From contig NZ_CP030941.1 of the NCBI RefSeq assembly GCF_036621415.1, positions 1,982,001 to 2,046,000 on the forward strand: DNA of 64,000 nt, given 5' to 3'. Positions 28,156 through 37,468 of the stretch are shown one piece after another. The translations under genes were made by a program, and so were the position numbers. Position 1 is the first letter of the stretch; every line of letters starts with the position of its first letter. The notes below the pieces were generated by a model. That model did no database searches, was not told where the DNA came from, and saw nothing but the letters and a program-made list of their open reading frames with translations. This DNA is from Nitratireductor thuwali. GTDB lineage: Bacteria; Pseudomonadota; Alphaproteobacteria; Rhizobiales; Rhizobiaceae.

Positions 28156-29352
28156 ATGGCCGATTTCAGGACTCTCGACGATCTGGGCGACGTCGCCGGC
28201 AAGCGCGTTCTCGTACGCGTCGATCTCAACGTGCCGATGAAGGACGGGGTGGTGACCGACGCGACCCGCATCCGCCGTATCGCGCCGACCCTTGCCGAAC
28301 TCTCCGGAAAGGGCGCCAAGGTCATCCTGCTCGCGCATTTCGGCCGGCCCAAGGGCAAGCGCGATCCTGAAGCTTCGCTCGGCCCCGTGGCCTATGCCGT
28401 CGAGACGGCGCTGGACCAGCGCATCCATTTTGCCTCCGACTGCATCGGCGAGACCGCCACGGAGGCGGTCGCCGAAATGGCCGATGGCGACATCCTCCTT
28501 CTCGAGAACACGCGTTTTCATCCGGGCGAGGAAAAGAACGACCCCGATTTTGCCGCCGCGCTTGCCGAAAACGGCGACATCTATGTAAACGACGCCTTCT
28601 CCGCCGCCCATCGCGCCCATGCCTCGACCGAAGGTCTAGCCCGCCTGCTGCCGGCCTATGCCGGCCGCACGATGCAGGCCGAGCTCGAGGCGTTGGAAAA
28701 GGGGCTCGGCAATCCGGCGCGCCCGGTGCTGGCCATCGTCGGCGGGGCAAAGGTCTCGACCAAGATCGACCTGCTGCTCAACCTGGTGAAGAAGGTCGAT
28801 GCGCTGGTCATCGGCGGCGGCATGGCCAACACGTTTCTTGCCGCGGGCGGCACGAATGTCGGCAAGTCGCTGTGCGAGCACGACCTGGCCGAAACCGCCA
28901 GGCAGATCATGATCGATGCCGCCTCGGCCGGCTGCGCCATCATACTTCCTTCCGATGCGGTGGTGGCCCGCGAGTTCAAGGCGGGCGCCGAAAGCCATGT
29001 GGTCGAGGTCGACGCCGTGCCTGCGGATATGATGATCCTGGACGTCGGCCCGAGAACGGTCGAGAAGATCAAGGAATGGCTGGACCGCGCCGATACGGTG
29101 GTCTGGAACGGCCCCCTCGGCGCGTTCGAGATCGAGCCTTTCGACAAGGCGACGATGGCGGCTGCCCGATATGCGGCCGAACGGACCCGTGAAGGACTGC
29201 TCGTCTCGGTGGCCGGCGGCGGCGATACGGTCGCGGCGTTGAACCAGGCTGGCGTCGCCGACGATTTCACCTATGTCTCGACCGCCGGCGGCGCTTTTCT
29301 GGAATGGATGGAAGGCAAACCGCTGCCCGGCGTGCTGGCATTAACGAAGTAG
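28156..29352 (+). CDS. pgk: Phosphoglycerate kinase
   Basis: 398 residues. N-lobe motifs [14 protein letters not shown] and [10 protein letters not shown]; the hinge and nucleotide site carry [23 protein letters not shown] and the C-terminal [11 protein letters not shown] plus [14 protein letters not shown]. It makes ATP from 1,3-bisphosphoglycerate. GAGGAGCAAGGGAC precedes the ATG. It is followed after 206 bp (containing repeat R2) by the aldolase gene. Confidence 0.98.
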   Translation: MADFRTLDDLGDVAGKRVLVRVDLNVPMKDGVVTDATRIRRIAPTLAELSGKGAKVILLAHFGRPKGKRDPEASLGPVAYAVETALDQRIHFASDCIGETATEAVAEMADGDILLLENTRFHPGEEKNDPDFAAALAENGDIYVNDAFSAAHRAHASTEGLARLLPAYAGRTMQAELEALEKGLGNPARPVLAIVGGAKVSTKIDLLLNLVKKVDALVIGGGMANTFLAAGGTNVGKSLCEHDLAETARQIMIDAASAGCAIILPSDAVVAREFKAGAESHVVEVDAVPADMMILDVGPRTVEKIKEWLDRADTVVWNGPLGAFEIEPFDKATMAAARYAAERTREGLLVSVAGGGDTVAALNQAGVADDFTYVSTAGGAFLEWMEGKPLPGVLALTK

Positions 29353-29441
29353 GCGAACTTCGTTTTCTTTCAATCGATTAGGAGCCTGGCCACCGCATTC
29401 CGTTTTCTACTGTCATCTGCTAATCGCGTTGCATGGCACGG

Positions 29442-29543
29442 CTAGAGCGCCGTGCGTCCATTCGGACGCACAAAGGACGCTCCATCTTTTTGTTTTCCGC
29501 ATTTATGCGGACGTCAGGTGGTCCCACCTGACTGCAAAATGCT
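29442..29543 (+). repeat. RIME-like mosaic repeat R2 (modules A and B, complete copy)
   Basis: Module A: TAGAGCGCC then GTGCGTCC-attc-GGACGCAC (29452-29471). Module B, inverted relative to R1: CCGCAT-tt-ATGCGG (29497-29510), GTCAGGTGG-tc-CCACCTGAC (29513-29532), then GCAAAATGC. The copy runs directly into the Shine-Dalgarno of the aldolase gene. It resembles the rhizobial RIME1 class as I remember it. Confidence 0.8.
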
Positions 29544-29558
29544 GAAGGAGGCACAGGA

Positions 29559-30584
29559 ATGAGCGAACGTCTTGAAGATATCGCCGCCCGCATGTTGGCA
29601 AGCGGCAAGGGTATTCTGGCCGCCGACGAAAGCACCGGCACCATCAAGAAGCGGCTGGATTCCATCGGTGTGGAATCGACCGAGGACACAAGGCGCGACT
29701 ATCGAGAGATGCTGTTCCGCGCCGAAGAAGGGATGAAGAACCACATCTCCGGCGTCATCCTCTACGACGAGACCCTGCGCCAGAAGGCAAGGGACGGCAC
29801 GCCGCTGGCGAAGGTCATCGCCGACAGCGGCGCGGTGCCCGGCATCAAGGTCGACAAGGGCGCCAAGCCGCTGGCCGGCTTCCCGGGCGAGACCATCACC
29901 GAAGGCCTCGACGGACTACGCGAACGCCTTGCCGAATATTACGAGCTCGGCGCGCGCTTCGCGAAATGGCGGGGCGTGATCTCCATTTCCGACGATCTTC
30001 CGAGCTGGGGCGCCGTCAAGCAGAACGCGCAGGCGCTGGCCCGTTACGCGGCACTCTGCCAGGAGGCGGGCATCGTGCCCATCGTCGAACCGGAAGTGCT
30101 GATGGACGGCAAGCCGGGCGATCACTCCATCGACCGATGCTACGACGTCACCGAATGGGTTCTGAAGACGGTCTTCGCCGAGCTTTACGACGCCCGCGTG
30201 CTGCTCGAAGGCATGGTGCTGAAGCCGAACATGGTCATCGACGGCAAGAATGCGCGCAAGGCCAGCCGCGAGGAAGTGGCGGAAAAGACCGTGCGCTGCC
30301 TCAAGGCGACCGTGCCCGCCGCCGTTCCGGGCATCGCATTCCTGTCGGGCGGCCAGTCGGACGAGGAAGCCACGGCGCATCTGTCGGCCATGAATGCCGG
30401 CCACGACACGCCGTGGACGCTGACCTTCTCCTATGGCCGCGCGCTGCAGGCGGCCGCCCTGAAGGCCTGGGGCGGCAAACAGGAGAATGTCGCCGCCGGC
30501 CAGCGGGCCTTTGCCCACCGTGCCCGGATGAACGGTCTCGCCGCCCGCGGCGACTGGAAGGAAGCGCTCGAAAAGGCGGCTTGA
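29559..30584 (+). CDS. Class I fructose-bisphosphate aldolase
   Basis: 341 residues. Class I features: GKGILAADESTGTIKKRLD at the N-terminus, GVILYDETLRQK, and the Schiff-base lysine in LLEGMVLKPNMV near 225, followed by GIAFLSGGQSDEEAT and TFSYGRALQ. It cleaves fructose 1,6-bisphosphate without metal. GGAGG lies ten bases upstream, at the very end of repeat R2. With tkt, gap and pgk it forms the central carbon block of the window. Confidence 0.96.
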   Translation: MSERLEDIAARMLASGKGILAADESTGTIKKRLDSIGVESTEDTRRDYREMLFRAEEGMKNHISGVILYDETLRQKARDGTPLAKVIADSGAVPGIKVDKGAKPLAGFPGETITEGLDGLRERLAEYYELGARFAKWRGVISISDDLPSWGAVKQNAQALARYAALCQEAGIVPIVEPEVLMDGKPGDHSIDRCYDVTEWVLKTVFAELYDARVLLEGMVLKPNMVIDGKNARKASREEVAEKTVRCLKATVPAAVPGIAFLSGGQSDEEATAHLSAMNAGHDTPWTLTFSYGRALQAAALKAWGGKQENVAAGQRAFAHRARMNGLAARGDWKEALEKAA

Positions 30585-30798
30585 CTGCCGCGCCCTTCGC
30601 ACCCTCTGTCCTGGCCGACCATTGGATCATCTTTCCTCAAGAGGCGGATCGGCTGCCATGCCCGGCAGGGCAAGGGCGCGCGAAGGCGCAGTAACGACAG
30701 GTCGATTCCGTAGGGTGGGCTCGAAGATCGCGGCGGCGAATGCGGCCGGGCCGGAATTATCGGTTCACCCTCGGATTGTCCTTTGCTAAACCCGTTTG

Positions 30799-31548
30799 AT
30801 GAACCCGCTCAAGGCTGCGCTTTCCTGGCTTGCCTTCCCGATCTATGCCTGGCAGGGCATCGGGGTGCGGCTGCGCACGCCGCGCATGCTGCCGCCGCAG
30901 GGGCGGGTGCGTCATCGCATCGACGGAGCGGAGCCGGCGGTGCGCCTGCTGGTGATCGGCGATTCGTCCGTCGCCGGCGTCGGCATCGCCGATACGAGCT
31001 ATGGCCTGCCCTCGCAGCTTGCCCGCCTTGTCGCCCTGCGCCACGAGCGCGCGGTCGTATGGCGGGCCGCCGGCTTCAATTCCGCAACCGCGGGACAGGT
31101 TCGCGATTTTGTGGTGCCTAATCTCGCCGACGAGCACTGGACCCATATCGTGATCGCGGTGGGCACCAACGATGCCAAGAATTTCCACGGGGTACGGCGC
31201 TTCAAGCGGGAGTTCGGCGGCCTTCTTTACGCCTTGCGCGCCAAATGGCCCGAAGCCCTGATCGTCTGGTCGCCCGTCGTCGACATGCGCCGCATGCCCG
31301 CCCTGCCGCCGGCGCTTGGGCATATACTGGAAATCCGGGCATCGCTGATCAACCACATGGGAACGCAGCTTTGCGAGGAGCGCGGCGTGGTGCCGGCCAC
31401 CCGCCTGCCCATTGACGACCCGGATGCGGGCTTTTCCGATGACGGCTTTCATGCCTCGGCGGATGGCTACCGCGCCTGGGCCGAACATCTACTTGCCTAC
31501 ATGCAGGAAGGCCGCCAGGTCGAGCGTCCGGGCCGGCTGGTCGCCTGA
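30799..31548 (+). CDS. SGNH/GDSL-family hydrolase
   Basis: 249 residues. Block I with the nucleophile is VIGDSSVAGVG near 52, block III is VAVGTNDAKN near 117, and the Asp/His block V is FSDDGFHASADGY near 220. A hydrophobic N-terminus (ALSWLAFPIYAWQGIGV) may anchor it to the membrane. The fold serves esterases and acyl-hydrolases; the substrate is unknown. The frame opens one codon earlier with TTG; ATG 30799 is preferred. Confidence 0.85.
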   Translation: MNPLKAALSWLAFPIYAWQGIGVRLRTPRMLPPQGRVRHRIDGAEPAVRLLVIGDSSVAGVGIADTSYGLPSQLARLVALRHERAVVWRAAGFNSATAGQVRDFVVPNLADEHWTHIVIAVGTNDAKNFHGVRRFKREFGGLLYALRAKWPEALIVWSPVVDMRRMPALPPALGHILEIRASLINHMGTQLCEERGVVPATRLPIDDPDAGFSDDGFHASADGYRAWAEHLLAYMQEGRQVERPGRLVA

Positions 31549-31719
31549 TCAGAATCGCCGGCTGCGTCTTTTCCATTTCATTCCACGTCGCATTCTGCAT
31601 ATCCGCCCGATCCGGGAAGGCATAGAGCAGCGTCACCGAGCGAGCCCGTGGAACTTGCCCGATCTTCATCTTATTTGCACGGAACCGGCTGCTTGCGCCA
31701 TGTCGGCATGTAGCCGTTC

Positions 31720-33081
31720 ATGAACCCTTTGAAAGACCAGGTCATGGCCGCACAAGCGGAAGCAAGCCAGCCACTCGCCGACTACGGCAGCGAGAGCCTG
31801 CCGACGCCGGCGATCGCCGTTGCCTCGATCATCCTGTCTGTCGGGCTCGTCGCCATCGGCAACGGGCTGATGTTCGCCTTCATTCCGCTGCGACTGGCGG
31901 CCGAGGGTTTCAGTCCGACCTGGGCAGGCGCCATCCTCACCGCGCTGGCCGCAGGCGGCATGGTCGGCTGCTTCATGACCGGGCACATGGTGCGCCGCGT
32001 CGGCCATGCCCGCGTGTTCATGACGCTGACGGCCATCGTCATCCTCTCCAACGCCTTTATCGGCATGATGACGGAGCCCTATTTGTGGCTCGGCTCCCGC
32101 GTCCTCTACGGCTTCGCCATGAACGGGCTTTTCATCGTGGCCCAGAGCTGGCTGAACGATGTGCTCGAGAACAATATCCGCGGCCGGGTGATGGCGATAT
32201 TCTACGTCACCTACGTCGTGGCGCTCGGACTTGGTTCCTTCTCGCTGCGCTTCATCGACATCGCCACCAACGCCGCGCCGATGATCGGCGTCGTGTTCGC
32301 CGCTGTGTCCATTATCCCGGTGGGGCTGACGCGCCTGCGCCCGCCTCCGCCGCCGGAAACCGCCTCCATAGCGCTGAAGCTTGCCTGGCAGGTGTCGCCG
32401 GTGGGCGTTGCGGGCATGCTGGCCGTCGGCGGTCTGTCGATGATGGTGGCTGGTTTCGCGCCGATCCATGCCACCGCCGCCGGCCTGAGTCAGCAGGACG
32501 TGGCGCTGCTGATGTTCGCCATGCCGGTGGGAACCATCCTGATCCAGATTCCGGCCGGGTGGATTTCGGACCGCATGGACCGCCGCTATGTGCTCGTCGC
32601 CTCTTCGCTCCTGGTCATCGTCGGCGGCATCCTTGCCACGCGCGTCGACGGCGGCGCCCTGATCTGGATGCTGGCCGTCTACATGATCTGGAGCGGCGCG
32701 ACGGAAGCCATCTATTCCATTTCGAGCGCCCATGCAGGCGACCGCGCCCACAAGGGCGACCTCGTGGCTCTGTCGAGCACGATGCTGTTCGCCTGGTCGC
32801 TGTCCGGCTTCCTCATCCCCGGCGGCACGACCTTGCTCACGGCGGTGTTCGGCACCGAAGCCTTCATGTATGTCGCCATCGTGGTGGCGGTCGCCTTTTG
32901 CGCGTTCGTCCTGTGGCGGATCAGGCTTGCCGAGGCGCCTGCGTCCGAGGAGACAACCGACTTCGCGCCGCTGCCGGCCCAGGCGCCCCTGCCGGCCGAA
33001 CTCGCCTTTTATCCCGACGAAACGGCCGAGGAGCCGGAGCGGACCGACGAATCGGACGAAACTCCGGCAGGCGTGTCTTGA
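31720..33081 (+). CDS. Major facilitator superfamily transporter (YcaD-like)
   Basis: 453 residues with 12 predicted helices. The inter-helix 2-3 motif is TGHMVRRVGHARVF and the central loop is followed by DRMDRRYVL; SWLNDVLENNIRGRVMA is typical of the YcaD/YfkF branch. The last about 60 residues are an acidic, Pro-rich cytoplasmic tail. Substrate unknown. Start may be 31720 or the ATG at 31744; neither has a strong Shine-Dalgarno. Confidence 0.85.
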   Translation: MNPLKDQVMAAQAEASQPLADYGSESLPTPAIAVASIILSVGLVAIGNGLMFAFIPLRLAAEGFSPTWAGAILTALAAGGMVGCFMTGHMVRRVGHARVFMTLTAIVILSNAFIGMMTEPYLWLGSRVLYGFAMNGLFIVAQSWLNDVLENNIRGRVMAIFYVTYVVALGLGSFSLRFIDIATNAAPMIGVVFAAVSIIPVGLTRLRPPPPPETASIALKLAWQVSPVGVAGMLAVGGLSMMVAGFAPIHATAAGLSQQDVALLMFAMPVGTILIQIPAGWISDRMDRRYVLVASSLLVIVGGILATRVDGGALIWMLAVYMIWSGATEAIYSISSAHAGDRAHKGDLVALSSTMLFAWSLSGFLIPGGTTLLTAVFGTEAFMYVAIVVAVAFCAFVLWRIRLAEAPASEETTDFAPLPAQAPLPAELAFYPDETAEEPERTDESDETPAGVS

Positions 33082-33105
33082 AACTGACAAGTATGTCTGC
33101 CTATC
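33077..33105 (+). promoter_or_regulatory. Weak candidate promoter for rsfS
   Basis: CTTGAA (33077-33082), 17 bases, CCTATC (33100-33105), overlapping the MFS stop codon and about 215 bp before the rsfS ATG. The -10 box is poor. I see nothing better in the 237-bp gap. Confidence 0.25.
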
Positions 33106-33318
33106 TATCTACTGCCTGAACCATCCACCGGATGGCGGAAATGCGGCAGACTGATCCGCCCGCAGGCAAGAGGCTGACGACCGGCTTTGCCGTTTTCGCT
33201 TTTCCAGAATCGGATTTTGGTTCAAGCTTACGGTGCGCGACAGAGTGTCGTGCAGCCTGGTTGTTCTTGTTGGAAAGGAAAGACACTGAGAACAGCACTG
33301 CAGAAGAAGGCTGAAATC

Positions 33319-33693
33319 ATGCCTTCACCGGCCGGGGCAAGCGGCGACAGCCTGTCTCGCGCCATCCAGACCGTGCTGACGAGCCTGGAAGGCTCCAAGG
33401 CGGAAAACATCGTCTCCATCGACATTCAGGGCAAATCGCCGCTGGCCGACCACATGATCGTGGCGTCCGGGCGGTCGCACCGTCACGTGGCGGCCGTCGC
33501 GGAACATTTGCTCCGGGCGCTCAAGGAAGAAGGCTTCGGCGCGGCACGCGTCGAGGGTCTTGCCGGAGCCGACTGGGTGTTGATCGATTCGGGCGATATC
33601 ATCGTTCATGTGTTCCGGCCTGAGGTTCGGGAGTTCTACAACATCGAAAAGATGTGGGCGGCCCCCGACCTGGAGGACGAAACGCTGCACTGA
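33319..33693 (+). CDS. rsfS: Ribosomal silencing factor RsfS (Iojap family)
   Basis: 124 residues with the RsfS core: VLTSLEGSKAENIVSIDIQGKSPLADHMIVASG, LLRALKEEG, and GADWVLIDSGDIIVHVF...REFYNIEKMW. It binds L14 on the 50S subunit and blocks 70S formation in stationary phase. The frame is open 44 codons further upstream, but the ATG at 33319 has GAAGG before it and gives the family length. In related genomes it follows nadD; here nadD is 25 kb away. Confidence 0.94.
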   Translation: MPSPAGASGDSLSRAIQTVLTSLEGSKAENIVSIDIQGKSPLADHMIVASGRSHRHVAAVAEHLLRALKEEGFGAARVEGLAGADWVLIDSGDIIVHVFRPEVREFYNIEKMWAAPDLEDETLH

Positions 33694-33823
33694 AGCATGG
33701 CTCCGGGAAGCGGAGAACCGCTTTTCGGACTGCAACATGCTGGAGGCGAACGACGGATCGTCGTGACCGACGATGAAATCCGTGCGGTCCGACACATACC
33801 GCCGCCGGTGGCGGCGCCCGACC

Positions 33824-33900
33824 GCGCCGTGCGTCCTTCTGGACGCACGAGGGACGTTGCAAGCCTTGGAGGCCATGCGGCGGGCGCATGTGGTGCGCCC
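33824..33900 (+). repeat. RIME-like mosaic repeat R3 (module A plus a variant palindrome)
   Basis: GCGCCGTGCGTCC-ttct-GGACGCAC (33824-33848), then a second palindrome GGGCGCA-tgtgg-TGCGCCC (33882-33900). The second part is not module B. The rlmH start codon at 33888 falls in the second palindrome. Confidence 0.65.
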
Positions 33901-34400
33901 ACCTGAACAGCGAGGCTGACATCCGTATTCTCATTCATGCCGTCGGCCGAATGAAGGCCGGCCCCGAACGCGACCTGGCCGACCGCTTTCTCGATCGGTT
34001 GCACAAAAGCGGACCCGCCGTCGGCATCGAGTTTGCGGGCGTGACCGAATGCGCCGAAAGCCGCGCGCAAACACCCGCCGAGCGCAAGCGCGAGGAAGGC
34101 CGCAAGCTGAGCGAACTGGCCGGCACGGGCGCGATCTTCCTGCTCGACGAGCGAGGAAAGAACATCTCCTCGCGCGCTTTGGCCGAAACGATCGCCCGCT
34201 ACCGCGACGAGGGCGTGAAACAGGTGACGTTCGCCATCGGCGGACCGGACGGGCATGACAGCGAGACACGCGCCGCCGCCGAGATCGCAATATCCTTCGG
34301 CGCGCAGACCTGGCCGCATCAGCTCATGCGCATCATGCTGGCCGAGCAGCTCTACCGCTCGGCGACCATCCTCGCCGGCCATCCTTACCATCGCGACTGA
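33888..34400 (+). CDS. rlmH: 23S rRNA (pseudouridine-1915-N3)-methyltransferase RlmH
   Basis: 170 residues, SPOUT fold. Family blocks: ILIHAVGRMKAGPERDLADRF near the N-terminus, GAIFLLDERGKNISS, VTFAIGGPDGHD and the C-terminal LMRIMLAEQLYRS...GHPYHRD. It methylates pseudouridine 1915 in helix 69. The conserved domain begins about residue 12; the ATG at 33888 is the nearest in-frame ATG and lies in repeat R3, so the first residues are not the usual family N-terminus. Confidence 0.92.
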   Translation: MWCAHLNSEADIRILIHAVGRMKAGPERDLADRFLDRLHKSGPAVGIEFAGVTECAESRAQTPAERKREEGRKLSELAGTGAIFLLDERGKNISSRALAETIARYRDEGVKQVTFAIGGPDGHDSETRAAAEIAISFGAQTWPHQLMRIMLAEQLYRSATILAGHPYHRD

Positions 34401-34642
34401 TGGCGTGGCGTGCGGTGGAGATTGCCGTGTGACTGGCAAGGGTGATGTCCCGAACCATGGTTGATGCTTCCTTAACGAAGCCGAACTACTGTGATGTGAC
34501 GAGCGTTGCGTGTATCCTGGCGTAAGGAAAGGCCGGGCGACCGGGCACGCGCTTCTGTTCGCGAGAACCCAGGGTCCTGACCCTAGCCGGTTCCTGCAAC
34601 AGACGAGGCTCCAACGAGGACGCCGTAGGCGGAAGGCATGGG

Positions 34643-35947
34643 ATGAACATTCGGAAGCTCAGCTGCGGAACGGGGATCCGGGGGCTCGCCGCCGCCGCCT
34701 TCCTCGCCTGTGCAGCGCTTCCGGCCGCAGCCCAGTCCGTCGACACGCTGGAGATCGAACAGAACAAGAGCCAGGAGGAGTTCGACCGCGTCGCGCGCGA
34801 AATGGAGCTCTCGCAACAGCGGCAGGAAGAGCTGGCGGCCGAGCTCGCGGCGGTCAAGAACGACAATGCGGCGCTGACGGCGGCTCTCATCCAGGCGGTC
34901 AAGACCGAGCGCAAGCTCAGCGAGGACATCCAGGCCATCGAAGGCAGGCTGGAGAACCTGATCGAGCGGGAGAACGAGCTGAAGACCTCGCTCCGCGCCC
35001 GGCGGGGGACCCTTGCCGAGGTCCTGGGCGCCCTGCAGCGCATGGGCCTCAACCCTCCGCCAGCCATACTGGTCCGCCCCGAGGATGCGCTCGCCTCGGT
35101 GCGCAGCGCCATTCTGCTGGGCGCGGTCGTGCCGGAACTGCGGGATGAGACTGCGGTCCTGGTGGCCGACCTCCAGGAACTGGCGCGCATCGTCGCCTCC
35201 ATCCGATCGGAGCGGGAGAGCCTTGAAAGCAAGGTGGCGGAACAGGCCCATGAAAAACAGCGCCTGACCGGTCTGTTGACCGAAAAGCGCCGTCTTCAGG
35301 ACGAAACGGAAGCCCTGATGGAAGAAGAACTGGCGAAGGCGGAGGACCTGGCCCTGCGCGCCGACAGCCTGCAGGGGCTGATCGTCTCGCTGCAGACCGA
35401 GATCGAAAGCCTTCGCGCCGCGCTGGAGGAAAGGCGCGCCCGCCAGGAGCGCGACGCCGAGGATGCGCGCGAGGAAAACGGGCTGGCGGAGGCGCTGCCT
35501 TTCACCCGCCGCGCCGGCCTTCTGCCCCTGCCTGTCGCGGGCGAGTTCGTCTCCTACTACGGCGAGGACGACGGCAGCGGAAGCACCCTCAAGGGTGACA
35601 TTCTAAGGACACAATCAGGCGCGATCGTCACCGCACCGGCTGATGGGACGGTGCTCTATGCGGGTCCGTTTCGTTCATACGGCCAGCTATTGATACTGGA
35701 CCCCGGCGACGGCTATCATATCGTACTGGCTGGCATGGACCGGCTGCATGTCTCACTGGGGCAAACCGTGTTGGCGGGTGAACCGATAGGCATGATGGGC
35801 GAGGCAAGACTGGCAAGTATCACCACGGCTGCCGCGGGCAGTGCCGTTCCCGAACTCTACGTCGAGTTCAGGAAGGATGGGAAACCGGTCGATCCCAAGC
35901 TCTGGTGGGCTCGGGAATTATCTGGAAGGACGGGAAATGATACGTAA
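34643..35947 (+). CDS. EnvC-like murein hydrolase activator (coiled coil plus degenerate LytM)
   Basis: 434 residues. Signal peptide (AAAAFLACAALPAAAQS), then long coiled coils from about 30 to 285 (EQNKSQEEFDRVAREMELSQ...), then a LytM/M23 domain from about 310: GDILRTQSGAIVTAPADGTV, LLILDPGDGYHIVLAG, ELYVEFRKDGKPVDP. The zinc ligands of active M23 peptidases are missing, as in EnvC, which activates amidases at the septum. Overlaps ctpA by 11 bp. Confidence 0.9.
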   Translation: MNIRKLSCGTGIRGLAAAAFLACAALPAAAQSVDTLEIEQNKSQEEFDRVAREMELSQQRQEELAAELAAVKNDNAALTAALIQAVKTERKLSEDIQAIEGRLENLIERENELKTSLRARRGTLAEVLGALQRMGLNPPPAILVRPEDALASVRSAILLGAVVPELRDETAVLVADLQELARIVASIRSERESLESKVAEQAHEKQRLTGLLTEKRRLQDETEALMEEELAKAEDLALRADSLQGLIVSLQTEIESLRAALEERRARQERDAEDAREENGLAEALPFTRRAGLLPLPVAGEFVSYYGEDDGSGSTLKGDILRTQSGAIVTAPADGTVLYAGPFRSYGQLLILDPGDGYHIVLAGMDRLHVSLGQTVLAGEPIGMMGEARLASITTAAAGSAVPELYVEFRKDGKPVDPKLWWARELSGRTGNDT

Positions 35948-37262
35948 ATTGTCCCTATTGCTTGCCGGCGCGCTGATGGGCGCGTCCGCCGTCAGCCTGG
36001 TCCACGGCACAAGCGGATCGGCTGCGGTTGCGGCGGGCACGGAGACCTATCGCCAACTGGCGATCTTCGGCGACATCTTCGAGCGCGTGCGTGCGCAATA
36101 TGTGACGGAACCGGACGACAAGGAGCTGGTGGAGAGCGCCATCAACGGCATGCTCACCTCGCTCGATCCCCATTCGTCGTTCCTGAATGCCGACGCCGCC
36201 AAGGATATGCGCGTTCAGACCAAGGGCGAGTTCGGCGGCCTCGGCATCGAAGTCACGATGGAAAACGAGCTGGTCAAGGTGGTGTCTCCCATTGACGACA
36301 CCCCGGCCGCGCGCGCCGGCATTCTGCCCGGCGACCTCATCGAGAAAATCGACGGCGAAGAAGTACGCGGCATGGCGCTCAACGATGCCGTGGACAAGAT
36401 GCGCGGCCCGGTGAACACGCCGATCGAGCTGTCGGTCCTGCGCGAGGGCCAGGCTCAGCCGCTCAAGATCACCATCGTCCGCGACATCATCAAGGTGAAG
36501 GCGGTCAAGCATCGCGTCGAAGACGATATCGGCTACATGAAGATCACCTCGTTCACCGAAAAGACCATGGACGACCTGCGCGAGGCTGTCGACGCGATCA
36601 AGAGCGCCGTCCCCGACGACGAACTGAAGGGCTACGTTCTCGATCTGCGGCTCAACCCGGGCGGCCTTCTCGATCAGGCCGTCAAGGTCTCCGACGCTTT
36701 CCTGGATCGTGGAGAGGTCGTCTCGACACGCGGACGCCAGCCGAACGACATCTCGCGCTTCGGCTCCGAGCCTGGCGATCTGACCGACGGCAAGCCGCTG
36801 GTCGTGCTGATCAATGGCGGTTCGGCTAGCGCTTCCGAGATCGTGGCGGGCGCCCTGCAGGATCACCGCCGCGCAACCGTGGTCGGCACCCAGTCCTTCG
36901 GCAAGGGATCCGTTCAGACGATCATCCCGCTGGGCGAGAACGGGGCGCTGCGCCTTACCACCGCGCTCTATTACACGCCGTCCGGCCAGTCCATCCAGGG
37001 CAAGGGCATCACGCCCGACATCAAGGTGGAGCAGCCCCTGCCCGAAGAACTCGCCGGACGCGACCTTTCACGCGGCGAATCGGACCTGCGCGGCCATATC
37101 CAGGGCGAGCTGGAAAGCACGGAAGGTTCCGGCTCCATCGCCTATGTTCCCCCGGAACCAGAGGATGACGTGCAGCTCGGCTACGCACTCGACCTGCTGC
37201 GCGGCGTGAAGACCGATCCGGCCTTTCCGCCGAACCCCGAAAAGGCGGTCATGAACCAGTAG
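35937..37262 (+). CDS. ctpA: Carboxy-terminal processing protease (S41 family)
   Basis: 441 residues. Signal anchor (LSLLLAGALMGASAVSL), a PDZ domain around 100-180 (GGLGIEVTMENELVKVVSPI, ILPGDLIEKIDGEEV) and the S41 catalytic domain with Ser in NGGSASASEIVAGAL and Lys in GTQSFGKGSVQT. Periplasmic protease acting on envelope proteins and murein hydrolases, in keeping with its coupling to the EnvC-like gene. ATG 35937 has GGAAGGACGGG upstream. Confidence 0.95.
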   Translation: MIRKLSLLLAGALMGASAVSLVHGTSGSAAVAAGTETYRQLAIFGDIFERVRAQYVTEPDDKELVESAINGMLTSLDPHSSFLNADAAKDMRVQTKGEFGGLGIEVTMENELVKVVSPIDDTPAARAGILPGDLIEKIDGEEVRGMALNDAVDKMRGPVNTPIELSVLREGQAQPLKITIVRDIIKVKAVKHRVEDDIGYMKITSFTEKTMDDLREAVDAIKSAVPDDELKGYVLDLRLNPGGLLDQAVKVSDAFLDRGEVVSTRGRQPNDISRFGSEPGDLTDGKPLVVLINGGSASASEIVAGALQDHRRATVVGTQSFGKGSVQTIIPLGENGALRLTTALYYTPSGQSIQGKGITPDIKVEQPLPEELAGRDLSRGESDLRGHIQGELESTEGSGSIAYVPPEPEDDVQLGYALDLLRGVKTDPAFPPNPEKAVMNQ

Positions 37263-37468
37263 GACCTGTGAACGCACGCCGCAGACCCTGCGGCGTGCGT
37301 TCGCACATCGTTGCCGCGGGCAATGAGACGCGGAAGAACCGGCCCACCGACATCAAACCTCTTCAACTGCGCTATCATCCCGTCGGCTAGCGATGATTCG
37401 CTGCCGCTGGTCGCGCGGCGGCATTTTTGGGGTTAGGCCCTAGACCTGCGATGGGGTTGCACGAGCGA

